The notes under the pieces are model-generated. The model did no database searches, had not been told where the DNA came from, and was given only the letters and a program-made list of their open reading frames with translations. A stretch of DNA of 37,008 nt from a virus. The stretch lies in IMG/VR virus record IMGVR_UViG_3300035162_002834, positions 1 through 37,008 of that record. One strand, 5' to 3'. Below, piece after piece: positions 24,919 through 32,986 of the stretch. A program made the position numbers and the translations under genes. Position 1 is the stretch's first letter; every line of letters begins with the position of its first letter.

Positions 24919-27900
24919 TTTGTTTTGTTTGTTTTATATTTAAGATATTTCTACCTTTTTTATATTTATTCCCATTACTATCAGTAAGTTCTAATGTTAT
25001 CATGTACTTCCCTGGGTCTTTAAAAAGATATGTTAGATACTTGCTTTCAAAATATATATCAGCCACTGATGAGTTAGTAGTATTGGAGATAGTCCACTTA
25101 GGATCTGCCTTCCCAATTATTCTACATTTATCATAGACAAACATAGCCCATGTCATTGGCGGTAATACTTTGCCGTTATTAATAAACTTAGCAGTACTCC
25201 ATGTTGGATTATTAGATAAGCTTTGGCTAGATTTATAAATTCTACTTGGGCAATCAACTGCACCTGTAGCAGTACTACATATTCTAACACCATTTACATC
25301 TACCATATCAATAGAAGTAAAATCACCAAAAACTCCATAGTATCTAGAAACGGCTTGTATATAAATTTGGCTACTTGCTGCATTCATCACTAAGTTATAG
25401 ATATATTTATTAATTATAGAATCAGTACTTAGGTTAAGCAAGTCTGCTGCTTCACTTAAAGTATTTACAGTAGCATCAAAATATTCTGTTCCAATTATAC
25501 CATTCTTATCTACTATCTTTAAATAACTATTAGGTTTTATTTCGCTAAATTCAAAAAATGCAGGAGTATCTCCAGTTGTAGCTGTCATATCCCACCATAA
25601 GTGGTATGCATTAGTCCAATCTGTAGATTCTGTATTTAAATTTTTCCATTGATACGGTCCACTAAAACTAACAGACCCATCATTTTGGTAATTCATTAAT
25701 TGAAAATCGGTATTTGTCCCAATACCAAATGTATTTAAGATTGCGTTAACCCTATCTAAAGATTCATATAAACTAGGAGTCTCATCATCCCATGTTACGG
25801 AAGGTTCAATTGGCAAATCCCAAAGAGAACCATAATCATTCCAAAGATATGCACCTTCGCTATTCCAGTTGTATATTAACTTTCTACCTTGATACCATCC
25901 TGAATATTCAACTTCTAATTCATCAACACAAATTGCACTAGTCTTGACTGAAGATGAAATATTATTATATAAATCAAACAGTTTCATCTCAACATTATAT
26001 TCACCGATATAAGGAAGAGTAAGCGGCAAAGTTTTATATGTACCTATTTCACCTCTTATGCTATAATAATAAGCTGATGAAACCGCAGTTTCTTCTTTCC
26101 AAATAGTCCATTCTATTTCTGTAAAATTGCCAGATTCCAAACCAACCCAAGTAAACAAAGTCTCTCCTGGGAGTTGTGTTTCAGTAAAGGCACCACCACT
26201 ACCTGCTGTTGCTAATACTACAGATGGAACAAATCTATTCACATCATTGCCGTAACATCTAATACATGGCCCAAAATCGTTTACGATGTCAGACCAATCA
26301 AACCACAACCAAGGATCTGTTTGTGTTGTTTTTAATAAAGCAATCTTATTATATAATGATGTTGTTATATCTTGTATAGTATCACTCCCACTAACAGTAT
26401 GCGTAACACCAGTACCTGTTGCAGGATCTGTTAATTTATAAACATCCCCAACAGATATACCTTGTACATTAAAATCAAATGTAAAGAAATCATTAGCATT
26501 TGTTAATTGATTCCATGTGCTATCAATATTATTCCAAGTTAAATTATTAAAGCTATCATTACTTAAAACTACCAAGGCCCCTGATTTAACACCAGGCTGG
26601 TCAGGTAAACTTTTTGACGATTCACCTGGCACAAAGTTTCTTTGCGTTCTACTTAACCCTGGTGCATATCTTGAAAAGTATGCAGCATATACTCCAGCCA
26701 CATCACTTATCTGTACATTTCCACCATCTTGCAATGTACCAAGAACACTGTTTGGATCAGGTCCTATTGGTGGTAGTGGCAACTCTTGGCCTGGTGTATA
26801 ATCTATAATCATATTTTGACCTACTGCCGCATTACCTGCAGCAAGAGGCGCGATATAAGCATTACAATAATTAATAACAGCTTTATCAACATAAGCAGCT
26901 TCTTTTAAACAGAACGAATTAAAAGTTCTAAGATCTTCTAAATAAATGCATGCTTCTGGTGTTACTTTAAAGTCTGTATTAATACCAACCTTTAAAGTAT
27001 TAGTATCATTCCTACTTATAGTATTTGTTACTTCCAATAAACCAAAGTAATCAGCCTCTGCAGTAATACCTGTAATATGAGCATTGAGTGGGAGGTATTC
27101 GTTTTCTAATTTTCTCTTTAAACCGAATAGTTTAATTAATACCTCCTCAATAGTAAAATCTTGTACTTCTTCTGTTACAGGTAGATCTTCATCGGTAAAT
27201 TTACCAGGTGTAATTTTATTAATTCTATAAATAAGACTAAACATACTAGTCTTTCTGAAATTCTTATTAGGTAAAGTTATACTCTTATCATCAAACTGTG
27301 CTAATGGAGAAAATAAATCTACGTTATTACTTTGAATATAATTACCAAACTGTGGAGAGTTAGCATTTACATTTTTCCAAAACTCTTGGACTTTTAGATT
27401 ATCATACCCAAAAAACTTAATTGCATTTATTAAACCTTTATAAGAACCTATGAATGGATAAATGTTACTTCCCTCCATCATGATTTCTTTACGCTTAAGA
27501 TTAATCTCTACATAGTCAGGTAAGGCTTCCTTTAAATTGGTATCTCTAAAAACTGTACTATCGGATGCAATAACACTATAACCCATATTTTGAGTCATAA
27601 CTCTAAGCCGATCATCTTCCTCGATGCTCTCAGCATAGACTGTAAACTTAGCAACTATGGTATTACTACATTTATCAGTAATTAATAATGTTCTCTTGTA
27701 GGTATTTTCATCCCCTGAAGAAAATGCAACATTTACTTGTAATGCGATAGATCTTATTTCATCAGTAACAATATAACCTTCCCCGTTAACTTTTTGACTA
27801 TCAGCATAGTCTAACGGAATTGTAAGCTTTGTATATTTCTCTAACGGTGGCCCATCAGGTTCTTGTACTAATGCTGATTGCGTTCCAGAAATAAAATTTT

Positions 27901-28210
27901 TGTTAAATTGGAAAAGAAATATTTCGTCAGGCGTATCAGTCTCCCAGCTAGCCTCCCAGCCACAACCACCACTACCAGTAGGATCACCAGTAGCTCCATC
28001 TATATAATCATGAGGATAGCCATACTCGAAAAGATTATTTGTAGAATTAACCATTTTTTGTAAAATAAACAGTTGTCCTACTTCAAATAAATCAATAGAA
28101 ACTTGTGGTAAAAAAATGTCACCAAACCACATGTCAGTAGTACTGTCATAGTCCATGTTATAATTCTTACCCCCTTTATCAAAAAAGGCTAAATGTTGCC
28201 AATAATTCAC
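24908..28210 (-). CDS. gp7-like baseplate wedge protein with PKD-like domains
   Basis: This is an 1100-residue protein directly downstream of gp6 and a small gene, the position of gp7 in T4 (1032 aa). A conserved-looking helix-rich segment around 245-275 (YPFIGSYKGLINAIKFFGYD, then LKVQEFW) resembles the gp7 region with FYSTKGIEASYKFLFKVLYN. Near 685-770 and at the C-terminus (about 1060-1095) are PKD/Ig-type beta domains, the latter containing FKDPGKYMITLELTDSNGN. In T4, gp7 forms the baseplate wedge with gp10, gp8, gp6, gp53 and gp25. The start is GTG at 28210, since an in-frame ATG comes only at residue 19 (MDYDSTTDMW). The gene begins 7 nt after the small gene's stop. The gp7 call rests on order and one segment. 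Confidence 0.55.
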   Translation of the reverse strand: MNYWQHLAFFDKGGKNYNMDYDSTTDMWFGDIFLPQVSIDLFEVGQLFILQKMVNSTNNLFEYGYPHDYIDGATGDPTGSGGCGWEASWETDTPDEIFLFQFNKNFISGTQSALVQEPDGPPLEKYTKLTIPLDYADSQKVNGEGYIVTDEIRSIALQVNVAFSSGDENTYKRTLLITDKCSNTIVAKFTVYAESIEEDDRLRVMTQNMGYSVIASDSTVFRDTNLKEALPDYVEINLKRKEIMMEGSNIYPFIGSYKGLINAIKFFGYDNLKVQEFWKNVNANSPQFGNYIQSNNVDLFSPLAQFDDKSITLPNKNFRKTSMFSLIYRINKITPGKFTDEDLPVTEEVQDFTIEEVLIKLFGLKRKLENEYLPLNAHITGITAEADYFGLLEVTNTISRNDTNTLKVGINTDFKVTPEACIYLEDLRTFNSFCLKEAAYVDKAVINYCNAYIAPLAAGNAAVGQNMIIDYTPGQELPLPPIGPDPNSVLGTLQDGGNVQISDVAGVYAAYFSRYAPGLSRTQRNFVPGESSKSLPDQPGVKSGALVVLSNDSFNNLTWNNIDSTWNQLTNANDFFTFDFNVQGISVGDVYKLTDPATGTGVTHTVSGSDTIQDITTSLYNKIALLKTTQTDPWLWFDWSDIVNDFGPCIRCYGNDVNRFVPSVVLATAGSGGAFTETQLPGETLFTWVGLESGNFTEIEWTIWKEETAVSSAYYYSIRGEIGTYKTLPLTLPYIGEYNVEMKLFDLYNNISSSVKTSAICVDELEVEYSGWYQGRKLIYNWNSEGAYLWNDYGSLWDLPIEPSVTWDDETPSLYESLDRVNAILNTFGIGTNTDFQLMNYQNDGSVSFSGPYQWKNLNTESTDWTNAYHLWWDMTATTGDTPAFFEFSEIKPNSYLKIVDKNGIIGTEYFDATVNTLSEAADLLNLSTDSIINKYIYNLVMNAASSQIYIQAVSRYYGVFGDFTSIDMVDVNGVRICSTATGAVDCPSRIYKSSQSLSNNPTWSTAKFINNGKVLPPMTWAMFVYDKCRIIGKADPKWTISNTTNSSVADIYFESKYLTYLFKDPGKYMITLELTDSNGNKYKKGRNILNIKQTKQNGN
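24927..24941 (-). promoter_or_regulatory. Candidate late promoter for small fibre protein
   Basis: The minus strand reads AAATATAAAACAAAC, followed by AAAACAAA and the ATG at 24918. It is a variant of the recurrent motif with TATAAA in place of TATATAA. It lies within the 3' end of the gp7-like gene. It could instead be only an A-rich translation leader. Confidence 0.3.
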
Positions 28211-28217
28211 TATCTTA

Positions 28218-28487
28218 TTAATTTATTTTTTGATACCATTTAGGTACAGCAAAGTTAAAATAAATCCTAACATACTTAACTCTATTAATATAGAATACCA
28301 TTATGGGAGTTAGGTAATCTTCTAAGAACTTTTTAAGATGAGGATTCCTAAACATATAAGAAGACATAGTATTATTTAATAAATTTTTAGAATAATCATA
28401 CCCAGTGTTTTTTAAGATCCAGCCTTCTTCATATGTAGCTCGATATAAACTAGGGAATCCCGTCCTGTTATCTTTAACTGTTGCCAT
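28218..28487 (-). CDS. Small baseplate-operon protein, 89 aa
   Basis: This is an 89-residue protein between gp6 (1-nt gap) and the gp7-like gene (7-nt gap). It has an aromatic and hydrophobic helix region (FLEDYLTPIMVFYINRVKYV, 54-73) but no clear transmembrane segment. T4 has gp53 in the same wedge assembly, but gp53 is about 196 aa and I see no similarity, so no name is given. AAGGA lies before the start, one of the few Shine-Dalgarno-like sequences here. Probably a wedge component or assembly partner. Confidence 0.65.
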   Translation of the reverse strand: MATVKDNRTGFPSLYRATYEEGWILKNTGYDYSKNLLNNTMSSYMFRNPHLKKFLEDYLTPIMVFYINRVKYVRIYFNFAVPKWYQKIN

Positions 28488-28488
28488 A

Positions 28489-30345
28489 TTAATTTCCTTT
28501 TAATGTTTTAAGTGTTGGGGAATCTTGTAATCTACCAGTATTTAATCCTGCAGAATTCGCACCTGTTGCAATAGTAGTACCTCTACTTCTTTGCGTTTTA
28601 TTATATTTTTCTTGTTGTATTTTATTATAAAGATTATCTGCGATTGCTTCTTTATAGAATACATTAAGTGAACTAATTTTGTTAGCTTCTGGTATTGGTT
28701 CATAGTAAGTACCATTCCTATCTTTCCAACCACCCCTAATAATTGCTAAATCATTATTTTCAATTATAACATCACCAAAGCTGTCCAAGCCTAATTGAGG
28801 ATCTTCGTCTTTCTTTAATACAATCTTTTTATTTTCTATTAATACTCGCTGATCTGTTATTGGATCAGTTCCATAAACAGGAATAAAATAAAAGCCATTT
28901 TTAATAGCATCTTCATTGAGTTCTGAAATAAAGAATACGTTAACAGAATCAATACCATCAACATTTTCTACAATAGAAATTATATCCGATCTTGGAATCC
29001 TATCTCTCCTATTTACATTTAAGAAATATTCATCTAGGTTTTTTCTTATTTCAATTCTAATCTCATCCTTATCATAATTATCAAACCATCTTATTACAAC
29101 ATTCAAAGCATACTTACGAATAATTGGATCTATTATTCGAGTCTCTGCAGTAACAACTTGTCTACCGCTTGCATTTAAAATTTCATAAGTCATTGCCTTT
29201 TCTTCTGCTGTCATAGAAAATTCTACTTCAGGTATACTGAAATAATCAATATCACTTGTAAGTTTCTTTTTTATGTCAGGAATCAAAAACAAGTAAATAA
29301 TATTATCATCATCTAAGTATTCGTCATTCTTTGTATTATAAGCATCTATAAAAGACCAAAAGTCATACTTACTCAAATAGTAAATATAATTGTTAGGGTT
29401 TGCTAATACGAATGAATTACTTTGGTACGGTGCAATCAATCGTGTGAATGCAGGATCTTCTGAATCTGAACCAAACATTGGATTTCTTGTAATGTTCATT
29501 GAAAGTATTTCATTTAAATCAACCTGTTCCCCTGATGAATCTGTTCCAGGTGTGGCGAACTTTATATCTAATTGTTTTCCACCAACATTACCAGCATTGC
29601 CTCGAGTTATTACATACGTGACTCTAATACGTGAACCTAGGGCAGGCGGTAAGCCGAACTGATTATTGCCAAAGAACACACTTAATCCACCGTTTACACT
29701 AGTTTTAACCATTACAGCTTTAGTGCCGTTATTCATGTCATATAATGACTCTACCTTTTTCCATAATTCTCCATCAACAAAAACATCTACTAAATATTGG
29801 TCAGTAGGATCCTTTGTTGTTAAGTTATAACTTTGTAATGCAAGCCCTGTTCCTGTAAAGCTTTGATCTGCTTTCTCACCTTGGATCACTTCAACATTAA
29901 CAAAAGTTTTTGTAGTTTTATCTAATCTAATAAAGTCGCTATTGAAACTTAAAAAGTAAGTTAAACTATTCTGACCTAATTCAAAACTTGCACCATTCAT
30001 GATTTGTACATAATCCCCATTAAGGAGAGTAGACGCACTTGTATTTAAGCGTAATCCAATTATACCTCTTGCAGATATACCTCGTGTAGGGTCATGACCA
30101 GTTAATCTAGACAAGCCATATATAGACTCGAGGTTTCTGGCTCTAGAAATATTTAATTCAGTTACAGCTGCTTCAATATAAAAGAATATCATTTCCCCTA
30201 AATTTGCAACAACAGTCAATACTTGACCAAACGGGGATGCTGGTGTAAATACCTCAATCGCTTGATCATAGGTTCTCTGAAGATATTCAAACGAATCTTC
30301 AAATAACTCAGTTGCTTTTATTCTTGTTTTACTAAAAAATGACAT
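28489..30345 (-). CDS. 6: Baseplate wedge protein gp6 (J-like family)
   Basis: The 618 residues compare with about 660 in T4 gp6. The N-terminus has the gp6/J-type pattern: a long helix around 20-80 (YLQRTYDQAIEVFTPASPFG, then MIFFYIEAAVTELNISRA), NLESIYGLSRLTGHDPTRG at about 72-90, then a beta domain starting ARGIIGLRL. A helical, charged C-terminal half follows (DEIRIEIRKNLDEYFLN at about 425-441). It lies directly downstream of gp25, the order gp25-gp6 seen in many contractile phages and injection systems. In the T4 baseplate, gp6 forms the ring around the hub that carries the sheath. A disordered Gln/Ser/Gly-rich tail ends the protein. Confidence 0.85.
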   Translation of the reverse strand: MSFFSKTRIKATELFEDSFEYLQRTYDQAIEVFTPASPFGQVLTVVANLGEMIFFYIEAAVTELNISRARNLESIYGLSRLTGHDPTRGISARGIIGLRLNTSASTLLNGDYVQIMNGASFELGQNSLTYFLSFNSDFIRLDKTTKTFVNVEVIQGEKADQSFTGTGLALQSYNLTTKDPTDQYLVDVFVDGELWKKVESLYDMNNGTKAVMVKTSVNGGLSVFFGNNQFGLPPALGSRIRVTYVITRGNAGNVGGKQLDIKFATPGTDSSGEQVDLNEILSMNITRNPMFGSDSEDPAFTRLIAPYQSNSFVLANPNNYIYYLSKYDFWSFIDAYNTKNDEYLDDDNIIYLFLIPDIKKKLTSDIDYFSIPEVEFSMTAEEKAMTYEILNASGRQVVTAETRIIDPIIRKYALNVVIRWFDNYDKDEIRIEIRKNLDEYFLNVNRRDRIPRSDIISIVENVDGIDSVNVFFISELNEDAIKNGFYFIPVYGTDPITDQRVLIENKKIVLKKDEDPQLGLDSFGDVIIENNDLAIIRGGWKDRNGTYYEPIPEANKISSLNVFYKEAIADNLYNKIQQEKYNKTQRSRGTTIATGANSAGLNTGRLQDSPTLKTLKGN

Positions 30346-30358
30346 TCAATTTATTTTT

Positions 30359-30721
30359 TTAAAAAATAGCCCCGACTACTCTCTGTTCGTTTACTGAAAT
30401 ATTAACAAAACAACCATCCCGTTCCAATGTTGAAAAGAAGACCACACTCGTGTCTATATTAAATCCTCCAATATCAGGTAAACAGTATGCTGCTATCTGG
30501 TTATTAATTTTATCTTTTATAGTACTCTCACTTAACACTAATGAAAATATTAATTCATCTAAATTTGCACCTATACCAGGGGCTCCTAAGACGTCGCCTT
30601 TACTAGTAAAAAGACAATTTTCAATTTTTATAATTAATTGAGACAAAGTATCACTTACTTCCAAAGTAGCATCATTATAGTTAGGAGCCTCTATATCTCG
30701 ACTATACATATCTCTTATCAT
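30359..30721 (-). CDS. 25: Baseplate wedge protein gp25
   Basis: This 120-residue protein matches the gp25/GpW family, which nucleates sheath polymerisation at the baseplate. The family core is at 33-62, with IENCLFTSKGDVLGAPGIGA followed by NLDELIFSL (the expected sequence is R-x-L-L-T-x-x-G-E-R-x-x-x-P-x-F-G-x-x-L). Length fits T4 gp25 (132 aa). It is preceded by a strong AATATATAATAAAA motif and followed after 13 nt by gp6. Older annotations call this family lysozyme, but no catalytic residues are apparent and I read it as structural. Confidence 0.88.
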   Translation of the reverse strand: MIRDMYSRDIEAPNYNDATLEVSDTLSQLIIKIENCLFTSKGDVLGAPGIGANLDELIFSLVLSESTIKDKINNQIAAYCLPDIGGFNIDTSVVFFSTLERDGCFVNISVNEQRVVGAIF

Positions 30722-30736
30722 ACTAGATCACTAATT

Positions 30737-30750
30737 TTTTATTATATATT
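30737..30750 (-). promoter_or_regulatory. Candidate late promoter for gp25
   Basis: The minus strand reads AATATATAATAAAA, beginning 29 nt before the ATG at 30721 in a 60-bp gap. The same 14 bases recur at 13507-13520. An in-gap location upstream of gp25/gp6/gp7-like makes it a plausible start of the wedge operon. Confidence 0.5.
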
Positions 30751-30781
30751 CTCTTTTTATTTAATAGCTTTCAGATTATAA

Positions 30782-31645
30782 TTATCCAGTAAAAAAGTAA
30801 TCAACGCCTTCGTCATTCTTAATTTCTTCAACTACTCTATCTACATCTTCTCTACCTTCACTTGAAATCATATCATAATTAATAGTAATATTACCTGGAA
30901 GATTAAACGAAAAGGTTCCTAGAATTCTAGCTAATTGAATTTTAGCTTGCCCTATAACGTATCTAACAAAAGCCTCATCTTGGAATAGCGCACAGTCAGG
31001 AATAGTTGAAAAGATTTCAAATATAACAGCTCGCCTAGGTAATTCACCTTGGAATCTAAATTTCTTAGTTAGTCTATTATAAGTATATGATATCTGAGGT
31101 AATAAAACCTGTCTTGCATTATCCATGAATAGTGAGTTAACTACATAGTACATTAAATTTTCACTACCTATACCTGCTCCATAAACATCATTATAGATAA
31201 ACTTATCAATTGAAAAATCTACATCACCTGCATTAAAGCTCATGCTACCAAAACCACCATCCTCACCTGACCAACCACCAATTTCAAATACAGCATTTAC
31301 TGAATACACTCTAGATGGCATTTGTACTATTCCTCTAGGGTTATTAATATTTTTCTTATTTGTTATAGTTTCGTTAGGTTGGCCTGTACCAAATGGAACA
31401 CCCTGGTTAAAAGCTTGTTTAGATAATGCCCCAGCTGGTAAAGCAATATACATCTGCTCTACGCTGTCTTCGTATATTTTGTTAAAGTAACCTTTTGCTC
31501 TGTTAATAATATTAGCTAATTCTTTTTTAGGAACAGTGAAAGGAATCTGACATGCAATAGTTAGCTCATCATTAATTTCTTTAATCAATGCGTCTAAGCA
31601 CGCTGCTTCTTCTGGATCATTACAATAAGAATTTGGATTTGCCAT
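30782..31645 (-). CDS. Unidentified virion structural protein, 287 aa
   Basis: This is a 287-residue protein I cannot assign. The N-terminal half is helical (CLDALIKEINDELTIACQIP, then a VPKKELANIINRAKGYFNKIY segment). The middle (GGWSGEDGGFGSMSFNAGDV and an IDKFIYNDVYGAGIG loop) is Gly-rich with loops, and the C-terminus is helix-beta with a basic ARILGTFSFN segment and GREDVDRVVEEIKNDEG at the end. Candidate roles are a connector or neck protein, or an extra wedge component. Its position between the amidoligase and gp25 supports a tail or baseplate role. The leader AAAAAATATAAATTAAC resembles the late-promoter motif. Confidence 0.6.
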   Translation of the reverse strand: MANPNSYCNDPEEAACLDALIKEINDELTIACQIPFTVPKKELANIINRAKGYFNKIYEDSVEQMYIALPAGALSKQAFNQGVPFGTGQPNETITNKKNINNPRGIVQMPSRVYSVNAVFEIGGWSGEDGGFGSMSFNAGDVDFSIDKFIYNDVYGAGIGSENLMYYVVNSLFMDNARQVLLPQISYTYNRLTKKFRFQGELPRRAVIFEIFSTIPDCALFQDEAFVRYVIGQAKIQLARILGTFSFNLPGNITINYDMISSEGREDVDRVVEEIKNDEGVDYFFTG

Positions 31646-31651
31646 GTTAAT

Positions 31652-32944
31652 TTATATTTTTTCTATTTCTATAATTTCAGTATTTTCAAATTTGGCTAAA
31701 TCTGTAGCTCTACCTTTTCTAAATATACCTCCATCCATTTCGCCACTAAAAACACCTCGTACACCAAAAACGTAAGAATCTTTAACTGCTACATTTTTAC
31801 TTACATAAGAATCTTCTATCTTGGAATCAATAACATCACTACCTCCAAATAAGTTACTTTCTAAAATGGACGAATTAATTAATTCTGAACTAAATATATC
31901 ACAGCCTATAATATTACCTTGAATTTTAGAATCAACAATATCAATTCCTTTTATTTCAAAACATTTCATTAACTCGGCGCCCTTAAGTTGCATGCGGCCA
32001 GTATCGGAATCATAATTAATTAAACCTTCAGTCAAACCCGCCTTAGTTAATAATTCAAATACATGTTCTCTCATTTTAGGATAATACGTCTCCACTATTT
32101 GATCGTAAGTTTTTAAATCAACCATTAATTTAATTTTAGGAAATTGTCTTTTAAATGCCTTGTATGTTTTATAAGATTTTACAACGCTATTGTGTGTTTC
32201 TAATATAATATCTAAGTTTTTAAGATCCTTTGCATTATAAACAGGATCAACTAAACTTTCATACAAAGACAAAACAAAATGTTCTGTCATATTCATTATA
32301 GTATTATACTTCTTCTCATAATCTTTACCACCTAAATATCTAAACTCAATATAGTTCTGTGGTAATTTAGAAAAGTTTACACCATAATATTTTTCAGACA
32401 CAAACATGTAGTTCCTCCATAAAATTTTACCAGGTGATGGCTGTGTCATACCACTCAATGGTACAATAAATTTTATAGATTTAGCATAAACCGAATCTTT
32501 TCTATCAGGAAATGCTTCATACACAGCATCTTCGTTAAAGTTAAGAACAAACTTACCAATATCTAAAGATGATACGTTAGCAGCAGTACCTAATTTTTTG
32601 CCATCAAATGCTACATTAACATGAATAGAACACCGATCGTTTGTAGATCCATTTTCTCTAATCCACTTTAATGTTTTTGCAATAACAAGTTTTGATTCAA
32701 CAAAAGGTAGTGGGCCTGTTACTAATTCAATCATACCAGATCCACCAGAATTATCAGGTTCTAATTTAAAGATCTCATCACTTGGTTTAAATTCACTATG
32801 AGCCTTTTCTTCAACTCTTATTTGTTTATTTAAAGCTTGAGATAAACTTCTTTTAACTTCGTCTAATCCTTCATTGGCAAAGAATTCAAATTCTAATCCA
32901 ATCTTAGATCCATATATTGCATTTAGCTGTTCGTTAGTATACAT
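31652..32944 (-). CDS. Amidoligase-like protein with C-terminal beta-helix
   Basis: This is a 430-residue protein. Its N-terminal 230 residues match the Amidoligase_2 (GCS/ATP-grasp-like COOH-NH2 ligase) pattern: GLEFEF at 16-21, MIELVTGPLP at 71-80, CSIHVN at 105-110 (family usually has HVHV) and YIEFRYLGG at 199-206. The middle (230-320) is helical. Residues about 333-405 form a repetitive five/six-residue beta-helix-like array (IDIVDSKIQGNIIGCDIFSS, then an ELINSSILESNLF stretch). Amidoligases join amines to carboxylates, for example gamma-glutamyl or peptidoglycan-type bonds. The substrate here is unknown. The HVH-to-HVN change may alter metal binding. It sits between the S1 protein and structural genes and has its own promoter-like motif. 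The family call is from motif memory. Confidence 0.55.
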   Translation of the reverse strand: MYTNEQLNAIYGSKIGLEFEFFANEGLDEVKRSLSQALNKQIRVEEKAHSEFKPSDEIFKLEPDNSGGSGMIELVTGPLPFVESKLVIAKTLKWIRENGSTNDRCSIHVNVAFDGKKLGTAANVSSLDIGKFVLNFNEDAVYEAFPDRKDSVYAKSIKFIVPLSGMTQPSPGKILWRNYMFVSEKYYGVNFSKLPQNYIEFRYLGGKDYEKKYNTIMNMTEHFVLSLYESLVDPVYNAKDLKNLDIILETHNSVVKSYKTYKAFKRQFPKIKLMVDLKTYDQIVETYYPKMREHVFELLTKAGLTEGLINYDSDTGRMQLKGAELMKCFEIKGIDIVDSKIQGNIIGCDIFSSELINSSILESNLFGGSDVIDSKIEDSYVSKNVAVKDSYVFGVRGVFSGEMDGGIFRKGRATDLAKFENTEIIEIEKI

Positions 32945-32954
32945 GTAGTTCCTG

Positions 32955-32969
32955 ATTTGTTTATATATT
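32955..32969 (-). promoter_or_regulatory. Candidate late promoter for amidoligase-like gene
   Basis: The minus strand reads AATATATAAACAAAT, identical to 6472-6486, and starts 25 nt before the ATG at 32944. It is followed by CAGGAACTAC, which contains AGGA. Confidence 0.5.
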
Positions 32970-32986
32970 CCAAACCAGGACTGCGG

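Noticed and set aside
28542-28733. Second minus-strand reading frame within gp6 (63 aa)
   Set aside because: It is an out-of-frame shadow fully inside a well supported gene, with no own start context.
30359-30721. gp25 as a lysozyme
   Set aside because: The family name in older databases says lysozyme, but no catalytic residues are evident and the wedge role fits the context.
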